DNA from: a virus
DNA length: 31,995 bases
Reading direction: 5' to 3' (one strand)
Virus record (IMG/VR): IMGVR_UViG_3300044640_001290
Span: 1 to 31,995 of that record
Both the position numbers and the translations under genes were made by a program. The notes beneath the pieces are model-generated. The model worked only from the letters and a program-made list of their open reading frames with translations. It was not told the DNA's origin and did no database searches. Shown here in pieces: positions 24,888 through 29,587 of this stretch (position 1 is the stretch's first letter; each line of letters starts with the position of its first letter).

Positions 24888-24916
24888 CAAAACCCACACT
24901 CAGTGAGAGTATTAAC
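24888..24916 (+). promoter_or_regulatory. 29-bp promoter-like element, copy 2
   Basis: CAAAACCC-A-CACT, variable CAGTGAG, AGTATTAA-C. It lies 17 bp ahead of the ATG of a 25-aa minigene at 24934. The element is nearly the same as copy 1, except in the seven variable bases, which argues for functional conservation of its two ends. Confidence 0.7.
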
Positions 24917-24933
24917 CTTTAATCTTACTTGAT

Positions 24934-25011
24934 ATGCAAGACATGATTAACGATAGCTATACTGATATCTTCATAGATATCTTAGCTACAGCAGATGAAG
25001 AAGAGCAATAG
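24934..25011 (+). CDS. 25-aa acidic minigene
   Basis: The ATG is at 24934, 17 bp after copy 2 of the 29-bp element. The peptide is MQDMINDSYTD, IFIDILATADEEEQ, then TAG. Strongly acidic at the end. The stop codon lies in the loop of a 10-bp terminator. The element, the terminator and the spacing give it the same cassette shape as its neighbours, so translation is plausible although the product is tiny. No function can be named. Confidence 0.5.
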   Translation: MQDMINDSYTDIFIDILATADEEEQ

Positions 25012-25032
25012 CTCTTCTTCTTTTTTTTTATT
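24997..25032 (+). terminator. Rho-independent terminator of the 25-aa minigene
   Basis: GAAGAAGAGC (24997-25006) pairs perfectly with GCTCTTCTTC (25011-25020) around AATA, followed at once by a run of nine T (25021-25029) then ATTT. This is a textbook intrinsic terminator, and the TAG stop (25009-25011) sits across the loop and stem edge. Confidence 0.9.
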
Positions 25033-25093
25033 TGTTATAGATAGTTGAGTTGGTTTAGTTATTGAGTTGTTTTTAGTTAAGTGTAGCTTGTCT

Positions 25094-25122
25094 CAAAACC
25101 CTCACTTATGTAGAGTATTAAT
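25094..25122 (+). promoter_or_regulatory. 29-bp promoter-like element, copy 3
   Basis: CAAAACCC-T-CACT, variable TATGTAG, AGTATTAA-T. It lies 17 bp ahead of the ATG of paralogue 2 at 25140, after a non-coding stretch of 65 bp that follows the previous terminator. Confidence 0.7.
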
Positions 25123-25139
25123 CATAAAACCTTTTAGAT

Positions 25140-25415
25140 ATGGCAACAATTGCAGAAGTTAAAGCAGGATTAGGAATCTCTACACTTAGTTTGAACACAG
25201 TTAAAACAGCTGCTGGAGAGAGCACAAGTTGGTTAAAGCACTGGGATAACTCAGAGCGAGTAGCTGTGTTGATACACAGAGATACTCTAGATGCCATTAA
25301 GGCAAATAGAGGAGTTGCTTCATTGGGGATAAATACCCAAGTTAAACAGGGAGCAAAGGGAGAATACGTGGCGAAGACCATTGTGCTCTACAAAGAAGCA
25401 GAAGAGACCTTATAG
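25140..25415 (+). CDS. 91-aa paralogue 2 (KHWDN family)
   Basis: 91 aa, reading MATIAEVKAGLGISTLSLNT, then GESTSWLKHWDNSERVAVLI, HRDTLDAIKANRG and GINTQVKQGAKGEYVAKTIV. It differs from paralogues 1 and 3 mainly at surface-like positions, and its codons are different at many conserved residues, so the copies seem old and under purifying selection. Ends EETL with TAG inside a hairpin. Expression from copy 3 of the 29-bp element. The function is not known; possible host-takeover or defence-related protein. Confidence 0.7.
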   Translation: MATIAEVKAGLGISTLSLNTVKTAAGESTSWLKHWDNSERVAVLIHRDTLDAIKANRGVASLGINTQVKQGAKGEYVAKTIVLYKEAEETL

Positions 25416-25440
25416 GTCTCTTTTGCTTTATTTGTTTTTT
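25397..25440 (+). terminator. Terminator overlapping the TAG stop of paralogue 2
   Basis: AGCAGAAGAGACC (25397-25409) pairs with GGTCTCTTTTGCT (25415-25427, one G·T pair), loop TTATA. The TAG stop at 25413-25415 straddles the loop edge. T-rich sequence (TTATTTGTTTTTTT) follows. The 5' arm codes the conserved AEET residues. Confidence 0.8.
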
Positions 25441-25451
25441 TACCCTCAACT

Positions 25452-25480
25452 CAAAACCCACACTTATTTACAGTATTAAT
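25452..25480 (+). promoter_or_regulatory. 29-bp promoter-like element, copy 4
   Basis: CAAAACCC-A-CACT, variable TATTTAC, AGTATTAA-T. It lies 15 bp before the ATG at 25496, showing that the element also serves an unrelated gene and is not just part of a duplicated paralogue. Confidence 0.7.
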
Positions 25481-25495
25481 TTAATCTTTATTGCT

Positions 25496-25768
25496 ATGAG
25501 ATATGTCAGAGTAAATGCATTGTTGAGAGAGCCAAACTTAACAATTGAAAGATTAGCTGAATTAATGCTTCTCGATTCTATTAATCCTAATGAAAAGTTA
25601 GGAATAGTAGATAATAATGAAATTATTTATTCCTCTTTGAGTAATAATGATTTGTTATCTATTAGAGAAGTTATTAATAAGGAGCTAAATAGTAGACTTC
25701 TTGAGATAGAAGAACATTACCTATCTTTTAGAGATAAGGTAAAGGGTAAAGAAGAGAGGGAGCTTTAG
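25496..25768 (+). CDS. 90-aa helical protein, unknown
   Basis: 90 aa, MRYVRVNALLREPNLTIERL..., mostly helical with DDSI-like SNNDLLSIREVINKELNSRL and EIEEHYLSFRDKVKGKEERE. It is not a member of the KHWDN family but has the same cassette form: copy 4 of the 29-bp element 15 bp upstream and a terminator hairpin across its TAG stop. A small early regulator or anti-host protein would fit; there is no clear homologue by eye. Confidence 0.6.
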   Translation: MRYVRVNALLREPNLTIERLAELMLLDSINPNEKLGIVDNNEIIYSSLSNNDLLSIREVINKELNSRLLEIEEHYLSFRDKVKGKEEREL

Positions 25769-25783
25769 CTCCTTTTCTTTTTA
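25752..25783 (+). terminator. Terminator overlapping the TAG stop of the 25496 gene
   Basis: AAGAGAGGGAGC (25752-25763) pairs with GCTCCTTTTCTT (25768-25779, with G·T pairs), loop TTTA. TAG is at 25766-25768 and a short T-run follows. The 5' arm codes the last residues EREL. Confidence 0.7.
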
Positions 25784-25794
25784 TAAAGTGTACC

Positions 25795-25866
25795 GAAGCT
25801 GGTGCATAGGGATAAAAGATAAGACATTGATAGCTTCTACAAGTGTCTTATCTTCCCTTTTTTTAT
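25795..25866 (+). terminator. Long terminator stem with pseudoknot-like loop
   Basis: AAGATAAGACA (25816-25826) pairs with TGTCTTATCTT (25844-25854), extended by GGG/CCC, followed by a T-run (25858-25864). The loop holds AGCTTC (25832-25837), complementary to GAAGCT (25795-25800) upstream of the stem. A pseudoknot would be possible. It may be a terminator, or a small structured RNA. Confidence 0.6.
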
Positions 25867-25891
25867 TCATTTATTATAGGGGTCCTTGTCG

Positions 25892-25920
25892 CAAAACCCT
25901 CACTAATTTGGAGTATTAAT
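25892..25920 (+). promoter_or_regulatory. 29-bp promoter-like element, copy 5
   Basis: CAAAACCC-T-CACT, variable AATTTGG, AGTATTAA-T, 15 bp before the ATG of paralogue 3 at 25936. Upstream TTGTCG differs from the other copies, which shows that conservation stops at the CAAAACCC edge. Confidence 0.7.
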
Positions 25921-25935
25921 TTTAAACTTTAAAAG

Positions 25936-26211
25936 ATGGCTACATTAGCAGAGATTAAAAATGTTTTAGGTTACGATGCTCTTAATTTAAATACAGTTAC
26001 CACAGTTAGTGGAGAAAAGACTGATTGGATGAAGCATTGGGATAATAATAGCAGAGTTGCTGTTCTTATTCATAAGGATACATTAGCTAAAGTTAAAGCT
26101 AATGGTGCAATTGCCACATTGGGAATAAATACCCAAATAAAGCAAGGTGCTAAAGGTGAATATGTTGCTAAAACTATAGTAGCATACACAGAAGCAGAGG
26201 AAACTTTATAG
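25936..26211 (+). CDS. 91-aa paralogue 3 (KHWDN family)
   Basis: 91 aa, MATLAEIKNVLGYDALNLNT, GEKTDWMKHWDNNSRVAVLI, HKDTLAKVKANGA, GINTQIKQGAKGEYVAKTIV and end AEETL. Its DNA uses mostly T/A third positions (GTT, GCT, AAA), unlike paralogue 1 (more C). The protein is closest to paralogue 2. It has element copy 5 upstream and a hairpin across its TAG. Three tandem copies with separate promoters suggest dosage or diversified targets. Function unknown. Confidence 0.7.
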   Translation: MATLAEIKNVLGYDALNLNTVTTVSGEKTDWMKHWDNNSRVAVLIHKDTLAKVKANGAIATLGINTQIKQGAKGEYVAKTIVAYTEAEETL

Positions 26212-26220
26212 TTTCTTCTG
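26195..26220 (+). terminator. Hairpin overlapping the TAG stop of paralogue 3
   Basis: CAGAGGAAACT (26195-26205) pairs with AGTTTCTTCTG (26210-26220), loop TTAT. TAG at 26209-26211 lies at the loop edge. Followed by TTTCTTTC, so it is a plausible terminator. Confidence 0.65.
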
Positions 26221-26233
26221 TTTCTTTCACAAA

Positions 26234-26278
26234 TAGATATGTGTTGGAAAACCCTCTCCTTCACATATCTACTTTTTT
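26234..26278 (+). promoter_or_regulatory. Hairpin with start codon in its stem and a promoter-like loop
   Basis: TAGATATGTG (26234-26243) pairs with CACATATCTA (26262-26271), followed by CTTTTTTC. The loop includes GGAAAACCCTC, a degenerate match to the first half of the 29-bp element. The ATG at 26239 of the next frame is in the left arm. It may be a terminator, or a translational control hairpin. Confidence 0.45.
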
Positions 26279-26538
26279 CAATTACAATAATTTGCTGTTA
26301 TATACTATTAATAGCATTTTCTTATAATAAGTTAAAAAGCCTACACACAATCTGGTCATCCTTAATTACAGAGTGTAAACCTTTAGATATTAAATTAAGC
26401 TATGTTATCTATTGGACTTATTATTTTAATCAATACATAGATGGGCTATTATATGCCAAGCATGTGGTAATGCAATGTATCCCAAAAAACTCAATAACTT
26501 TCCAAGATGTTGAGGACACCAGTTTCTTTAAGTTGTAA
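26239..26538 (+). CDS. Small membrane protein, unknown
   Basis: 99 aa with one clear transmembrane segment (about 8-30, TYLLFSITIICCYILLIAFS) followed by a polar, Tyr/Trp-containing domain (IWSSLITECKPLDIKLSYVI, YWTYYFNQYIDGL) and a short acidic end. The only ATG is at 26239, within a hairpin arm (26234-26271), so either initiation is controlled or the true start is a non-ATG codon further down. It lies in the accessory region, with no 29-bp element of full quality. It might be an inner-membrane superinfection or host-interaction factor; that is a guess. Confidence 0.5.
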   Translation: MCWKTLSFTYLLFSITIICCYILLIAFSYNKLKSLHTIWSSLITECKPLDIKLSYVIYWTYYFNQYIDGLLYAKHVVMQCIPKNSITFQDVEDTSFFKL

Positions 26539-26647
26539 ATATGCAGTGCTTAGTAATAAGTAATTAGTCCATACCATGTGGAGTGCAAAAATATCAGGTA
26601 ACTATAAAGTTTTAGGTGTAAAACACAATCATTTAATCCAACACAAG

Positions 26648-26872
26648 ATGAAAAATCTATTTATTATCGCATTCCTTTTCCTTTCTTTATCTATGTCAGC
26701 TCAAAAAGTTTACAACTTAGATAAAAAGAAAGAAGTAGCAACAGCTACTAAAACTGCAGACATTGCTATTTATCACGGTGAAGAACTACCTGTGTATAAA
26801 TCAGCAAGAGGCAAATTCTTTATTTATGTTACCTCTAAATCAGGTAATAAGTACAAAAAATACTTAAAATAA
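26648..26872 (+). CDS. Small secreted or periplasmic protein
   Basis: 74 aa from ATG 26648. MKNLFIIAFLFLSLSMSAQK is a typical Bacteroidota Sec signal peptide (basic start, hydrophobic core, SAQ cleavage site). The mature part is about 55 residues, Lys-rich (KVYNLDKKKEVATATKTADI) with strands ending KSGNKYKKYLK. The frame is open upstream to ATG 26576, but the signal peptide fixes the internal start, which follows TTTAATCCAACAC, a stretch also seen ahead of 28212. A phage protein with host-type signal could act in the periplasm, for instance in receptor masking or lysis control. Confidence 0.6.
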   Translation: MKNLFIIAFLFLSLSMSAQKVYNLDKKKEVATATKTADIAIYHGEELPVYKSARGKFFIYVTSKSGNKYKKYLK

Positions 26873-26876
26873 CATT

Positions 26877-27188
26877 ATGAGCAAAGAAATTGTTTATTGG
26901 ACTATGAAAAGTGGTATACGAATTAATGTAGACCACATGGATTTAAATCATTTGAGAAATACTCTCAAGATGATAATTAGAACTAATAGCAGTTCACCTC
27001 TTTCTAGACAACAGTTTAGAATGAATGGTGAACTTGCTAATGATGATGCTGAATTAGCTATGCTATATAACATTTCTCCTGAACTAACATGTACATGTGA
27101 TGAATATGGAGAATGTCAGCAATGCTATCAAGACAGAAAGAATGAAAGTGACCTTAATGCATTTGAATCTCAAGTTTTTGAGTTATGA
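26877..27188 (+). CDS. 103-aa protein with Cys pairs, unknown
   Basis: 103 aa, MSKEIVYWTMKSGIRINVDH..., with the C-terminal segment SPELTCTCDEYGECQQCYQD holding four cysteines in CxC and CxxC spacing, a possible zinc site. It is 4 bp after the secreted-protein gene and ends TGA, overlapping the next ATG (ATGA), so it is in a small rightward operon 26648-27604. Acidic overall; possibly a DNA/RNA or protein contact factor. No homology recognised by eye. Confidence 0.55.
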   Translation: MSKEIVYWTMKSGIRINVDHMDLNHLRNTLKMIIRTNSSSPLSRQQFRMNGELANDDAELAMLYNISPELTCTCDEYGECQQCYQDRKNESDLNAFESQVFEL

Positions 27189-27370
27189 AGCAAGAAACCT
27201 TTCTAATTGTGGGGACATCAATTGTCCTCACAATGGCTTTCTTTTTAGGAGGCAAGCACAAATCTTGTGCTCAAAGATTATTTACTAACCATGATACTGA
27301 ATACAAAGAGTATAGATTCATCTCAACAGAGATGGCAACTCAAACAGATTCATTATCAACAAACTATTAA
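27185..27370 (+). CDS. Small membrane-anchored protein A
   Basis: 61 aa, MKQETFLIVGTSIVLTMAFF with a transmembrane helix at about 6-22, followed by KHKSCAQRLFTNHDTEYKEY and a polar tail ending DSLSTNY. It overlaps the previous stop by 4 bp (ATGA). Its N-terminal plan closely resembles the next gene (MKQE..IV...V...AFF.G.K), so the pair probably arose by duplication. Single-pass membrane proteins of this size in phages can be holin/spanin-like or superinfection factors; no lipobox is present. Confidence 0.5.
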   Translation: MKQETFLIVGTSIVLTMAFFLGGKHKSCAQRLFTNHDTEYKEYRFISTEMATQTDSLSTNY

Positions 27371-27373
27371 AAG

Positions 27374-27604
27374 ATGAAACAAGAATTAACTTGCATCGTA
27401 GCTATTATAACAGTGTTTGTAATAGGAGCTTTCTTTGGCACTAAGCTAGAAGAAAGAAAAACAAGAGTAAACAAATATCCTTCTCCTGAATACCAATTTG
27501 TAGTAACTGATGATTCAATAGCAGTTCAAGACTTTGGTAGAAAAGTAGGTACAGTTAAAATTGAAGGTCAATTAAAACAACTAATTGACAAAGACAATGA
27601 GTAA
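27374..27604 (+). CDS. Small membrane-anchored protein B
   Basis: 76 aa, MKQELTCIVAIITVFVIGAF, then FGTKLEERKTRVNKYPSPEY, transmembrane helix about 5-22, followed by a periplasmic-type domain of about 50 residues (FVVTDDSIAVQDFGRKVGTV, KIEGQLKQLIDK). Homologous in layout to the preceding gene (3 bp gap). It ends just before a hairpin (27611-27629). Function unknown. Confidence 0.5.
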   Translation: MKQELTCIVAIITVFVIGAFFGTKLEERKTRVNKYPSPEYQFVVTDDSIAVQDFGRKVGTVKIEGQLKQLIDKDNE

Positions 27605-27610
27605 TTTATG

Positions 27611-27629
27611 GGCTCTATCCAATAGAGCC
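27611..27629 (+). terminator. Terminator-like hairpin of the small operon
   Basis: GGCTCTAT (27611-27618) pairs with ATAGAGCC (27622-27629) around CCA. It follows the last membrane gene by 6 bp. Downstream are T-rich bases (TTTTATTT at 27640-27647) but not directly adjacent, so termination strength is uncertain. Confidence 0.6.
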
Positions 27630-27899
27630 TATAAATAGCTTTTATTTAAATCCTATTACGGTAATAGGTCAGCTATAAAAAGATGCTGTTTATTAACTAC
27701 TACTTATGTAGTCCTGTAGTCAAGTAATATCAGATATCTTGACCTTGAAACAAACTGAAGTGATTATTGTAGTAGTCACGCTATCATATAATTGTTTGTG
27801 GGTAAACATTACAGTAACCTTCCCTTTCTACATTCACATACACAGTAGGTTAAGCTGTGTTATTTTAATCAATTATTTAATCCACTTATTTAATTTGTT
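27630..27899 (+). promoter_or_regulatory. Non-coding control region with operator-like palindromes
   Basis: No gene is seen in this 270-bp stretch. It holds a perfect 8-bp inverted repeat CCTATTAC-G-GTAATAGG (27652-27668) and an imperfect 25-bp dyad (27719-27743) with arms GTCAAG and CTTGAC and inner ATATC-A-GATAT. The 3' part is AT-rich with a TTTAATCCAC-like stretch before the ATG at 27900. These would suit repressor binding or RNA structure. Confidence 0.4.
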
Positions 27900-28100
27900 A
27901 TGAACAAACAATTATTATTACAAATGCTTGAATTAGCATCTGATAATCACCCTTCTAAAGCTCTTTCTGAACTATGTTTACAAATAGCTGTTGATCCTGA
28001 CCTTGAAGACAATGTTTATGTACCTGATTTTACTAATGAATTTTATTCAGTTCAAAGTATTAGATGGATTAAACAATGCTTTCATTTTAAGCTTACCTAA
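27900..28100 (+). CDS. 66-aa protein, unknown
   Basis: 66 aa, MNKQLLLQMLELASDNHPSK..., with a helical first half and a Tyr/Phe-rich, acidic middle DPDLEDNVYVPDFTNEFYSV. It ends FKLT, just before an inverted-repeat element at 28106-28183. AT-rich start region (TTATTTAATTTGTT) typical of Bacteroidota start sites. No family was recognised. Confidence 0.45.
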   Translation: MNKQLLLQMLELASDNHPSKALSELCLQIAVDPDLEDNVYVPDFTNEFYSVQSIRWIKQCFHFKLT

Positions 28101-28105
28101 TCTAC

Positions 28106-28183
28106 AAGATGTAATAACCACAGATAAAACTATGTATTTAGTGGAATGTGATAGACTATGAGTTCTATTTGTTATTACATCTT
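28106..28183 (+). ncRNA. Candidate structured RNA or terminator between two genes
   Basis: A perfect 13-bp inverted repeat, AAGATGTAATAAC (28106-28118) and GTTATTACATCTT (28171-28183), encloses 52 bases with two possible small stem-loops (ACTA..TAGT and ATAGA..TCTAT), followed by ATTTTTAT. This would form a three-way-junction-like fold. It is between the genes at 27900 and 28212. It may be a terminator with long loop or a small regulatory RNA. Confidence 0.4.
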
Positions 28184-28211
28184 ATTTTTATAACCAATTA
28201 TTTAATCCAAC

Positions 28212-28721
28212 ATGAAATCAGAAAAAGACATCACAATTAATGCTAAATATAATATAGCATCAGAATGGTTAATATCTAGAGGATATAGCTTAACTTATAG
28301 CAATCATCCTTCATCAGATATTAGAGAGTTTCACTTTATTAAAAATAAAGTTAGAATCAAAGTATTTATCAATGAAGAAGTATATTATTGTACTGCAGTG
28401 TGTCAACTAAATAGTGACCCTGTTTGTACTTTAAACACTGGAAGATATATGATACACAATGAAGATATCTTTGATGCAATTAATGTATTAGTTAAAAGCA
28501 AAGAAAAGATAGACTCAACTAAAAGAATGAGAGAACCTGTTATTCAAACAGGCTGGGAATTCTGGTTTGTATCTTCAGTAGTAGTAGTAATAGTAATGCT
28601 ATTTTTAGGCACAATAGAAGACAGCAAAACCTTTCTTCCTTATTGGCCTTATTTTCTTGTACTTGCTTTTATCAACCTATTAACTTGTCTTTATTATGGA
28701 ACAAGACCAATTAAAGACTAA
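28212..28721 (+). CDS. Membrane protein with cytoplasmic N-terminal domain
   Basis: 169 aa. Residues 1-108 form a soluble domain (MKSEKDITINAKYNIASEWL, VRIKVFINEEVYYCTAVCQL) and two transmembrane helices follow at about 114-134 (WEFWFVSSVVVVIVMLFLG) and 143-162 (PYWPYFLVLAFINLLTCLYY). It follows TTTAATCCAAC directly before its ATG and ends before a strong terminator (28736-28764). Phage membrane proteins of this layout may act in superinfection exclusion or host-envelope modification; not provable here. Confidence 0.5.
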   Translation: MKSEKDITINAKYNIASEWLISRGYSLTYSNHPSSDIREFHFIKNKVRIKVFINEEVYYCTAVCQLNSDPVCTLNTGRYMIHNEDIFDAINVLVKSKEKIDSTKRMREPVIQTGWEFWFVSSVVVVIVMLFLGTIEDSKTFLPYWPYFLVLAFINLLTCLYYGTRPIKD

Positions 28722-28735
28722 ATAGTATTATAATA

Positions 28736-28764
28736 AATAACCCCTCATATTCAGAGGGGTTATT
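28736..28764 (+). terminator. Terminator after the membrane-protein gene
   Basis: AATAACCCCTC (28736-28746) pairs perfectly with GAGGGGTTATT (28754-28764), loop ATATTCA; outer AATAGTA and TACTATT can extend it. Few T follow, but the stem is very stable, and it marks the end of the gene at 28721. Confidence 0.75.
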
Positions 28765-28974
28765 ACTATTTACATTTACTTTGTATACGACAAAAGAAAA
28801 AAGTACCAAAAAAGAAAACACTATAATACACCTCTTTATCAGCTGAAGCGATACAGAGCTTTATTCTGGACTTATGCGTAAGTGCAGAGAAAACTCTGAG
28901 AAGCAAAGTTATAAGAAATAATTGACATAGTCAATAGTTTTTAAGGTTTTTTTTATTTCTTTTAATCCTCCTCT
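28765..28974 (+). ncRNA. Gene-free stretch with clustered stem-loops
   Basis: Holds no convincing gene. Three consecutive stem-loops occur: CTCTTTATC/GATACAGAG (28832-28858, one mismatch), ACTTA-TGCG-TAAGT (28870-28883) and CAGAG-AAAA-CTCTG (28885-28898). Then ATTGAC-ATA-GTCAAT (28921-28935) with T-rich 3' flank, a possible terminator. A small structured RNA upstream of element copy 6 is possible but not established. Confidence 0.35.
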
Positions 28975-29003
28975 CAAAACCCTCACTAATTTATAGCACT
29001 AAT
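28975..29003 (+). promoter_or_regulatory. 29-bp promoter-like element, copy 6
   Basis: CAAAACCC-T-CACT, variable AATTTAT, AGCACTAA-T, the most divergent copy (two changes in the right half). It stands 58 bp before the ATG at 29062, or 13 bp before a TTG at 29017. It is 4 kb from the other five copies, which shows the element is not limited to the duplicated region, and it may drive the genes and tmRNA that follow. Confidence 0.6.
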
Positions 29004-29061
29004 CATAGTTGTTTAGTTGCTGCAGACATTTTGTAAGTTTAATTTATCCAACTTAAAGTAT

Positions 29062-29229
29062 ATGGCATCAAAAAGAACACACTTTAAAGTAGGTACACTA
29101 GTTGCATCTACTAATAGCTTGAAAAACATACAAGCTAAAAGACTGATTATGGCAGTGAAATATAGTACAGGATTCCCACCTAATATTATAAACACCACTG
29201 TCATAGATGTCAAAAAAAGAGATTATTAA
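29062..29229 (+). CDS. 55-aa basic protein, unknown
   Basis: 55 aa from ATG 29062: MASKRTHFKVGTLVASTNSL, then KNIQAKRLIMAVKYSTGFPP and NIINTTVIDVKKRDY. Basic, with many Lys/Arg, no acidic cluster. The frame can be opened further up to TTG 29017, but ATG is favoured. Downstream gene at 29244 follows by 14 bp, so the two may be cotranscribed from element copy 6. Function unknown. Confidence 0.5.
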   Translation: MASKRTHFKVGTLVASTNSLKNIQAKRLIMAVKYSTGFPPNIINTTVIDVKKRDY

Positions 29230-29243
29230 CCAACACATTTAGC

Positions 29244-29504
29244 ATGAACAAGCTTATTAAGACCTTTAGAACTAAAATATCTGCATTGTTGTCTCCAGAA
29301 CCTGAAGTACAACAAGAATATGTAGATAAAGTAGTATATCTTTTACGAAGAGATTTTACTACTAAAGAACAGAATGAGATAATAGTTGCGATTGAACTTA
29401 AACTGACCAAATTAAGAGAAAAAGACATGCAACAAATGGAAAATAATTATCTTATTCTTCAAAGAGATTACAATATCTTAAAAGATAGAGTAGTTATAAG
29501 TTAA
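29244..29504 (+). CDS. 86-aa helical protein, unknown
   Basis: 86 aa, MNKLIKTFRTKISALLSPEP..., followed by long helices (EVQQEYVDKVVYLLRRDFTT, VAIELKLTKLREKDMQQMEN), likely coiled coil. It is followed by a terminator-like hairpin at 29537-29574 and by the tmRNA gene. Coiled-coil small proteins are common in phage early regions; no specific assignment can be made. Confidence 0.5.
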   Translation: MNKLIKTFRTKISALLSPEPEVQQEYVDKVVYLLRRDFTTKEQNEIIVAIELKLTKLREKDMQQMENNYLILQRDYNILKDRVVIS

Positions 29505-29536
29505 ATTTGAGTTGGATTGAATTTAAGCAATGAGAT

Positions 29537-29574
29537 ATAAAGAGGGTAAATCTTCTATGGAAGTACCTCTTTAT
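29537..29574 (+). terminator. Hairpin ahead of the tmRNA gene
   Basis: ATAAAGA (29537-29543) and GGTA (29545-29548) pair with TACC and TCTTTAT (29564-29574), and CTTC (29552-29555) can pair with GAAG within the loop. T-rich TTCTTATTT follows. It separates the 29244 gene from the tmRNA by 13 bp. Confidence 0.6.
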
Positions 29575-29587
29575 TTCTTATTTAAAA

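Noticed and set aside
25118-25381. Leftward open frame across paralogue 2 (and the similar ones across paralogues 1 and 3)
   Set aside because: It recurs opposite each copy because the sense strand is conserved. The sense proteins have promoter, terminator and family conservation.
26246-26274. Seventh copy of the 29-bp element
   Set aside because: Only AAAACCCTC agrees. The right half (AGTATTAA) is missing and the spacing to an ATG does not fit, so it is treated as a chance or decayed copy.
28874-28921. 15-codon frame MRKCRENSEKQSYKK
   Set aside because: Too short, overlaps the hairpins 28870-28898 and has no promoter-like element at the usual distance. Probably part of a structured non-coding stretch.
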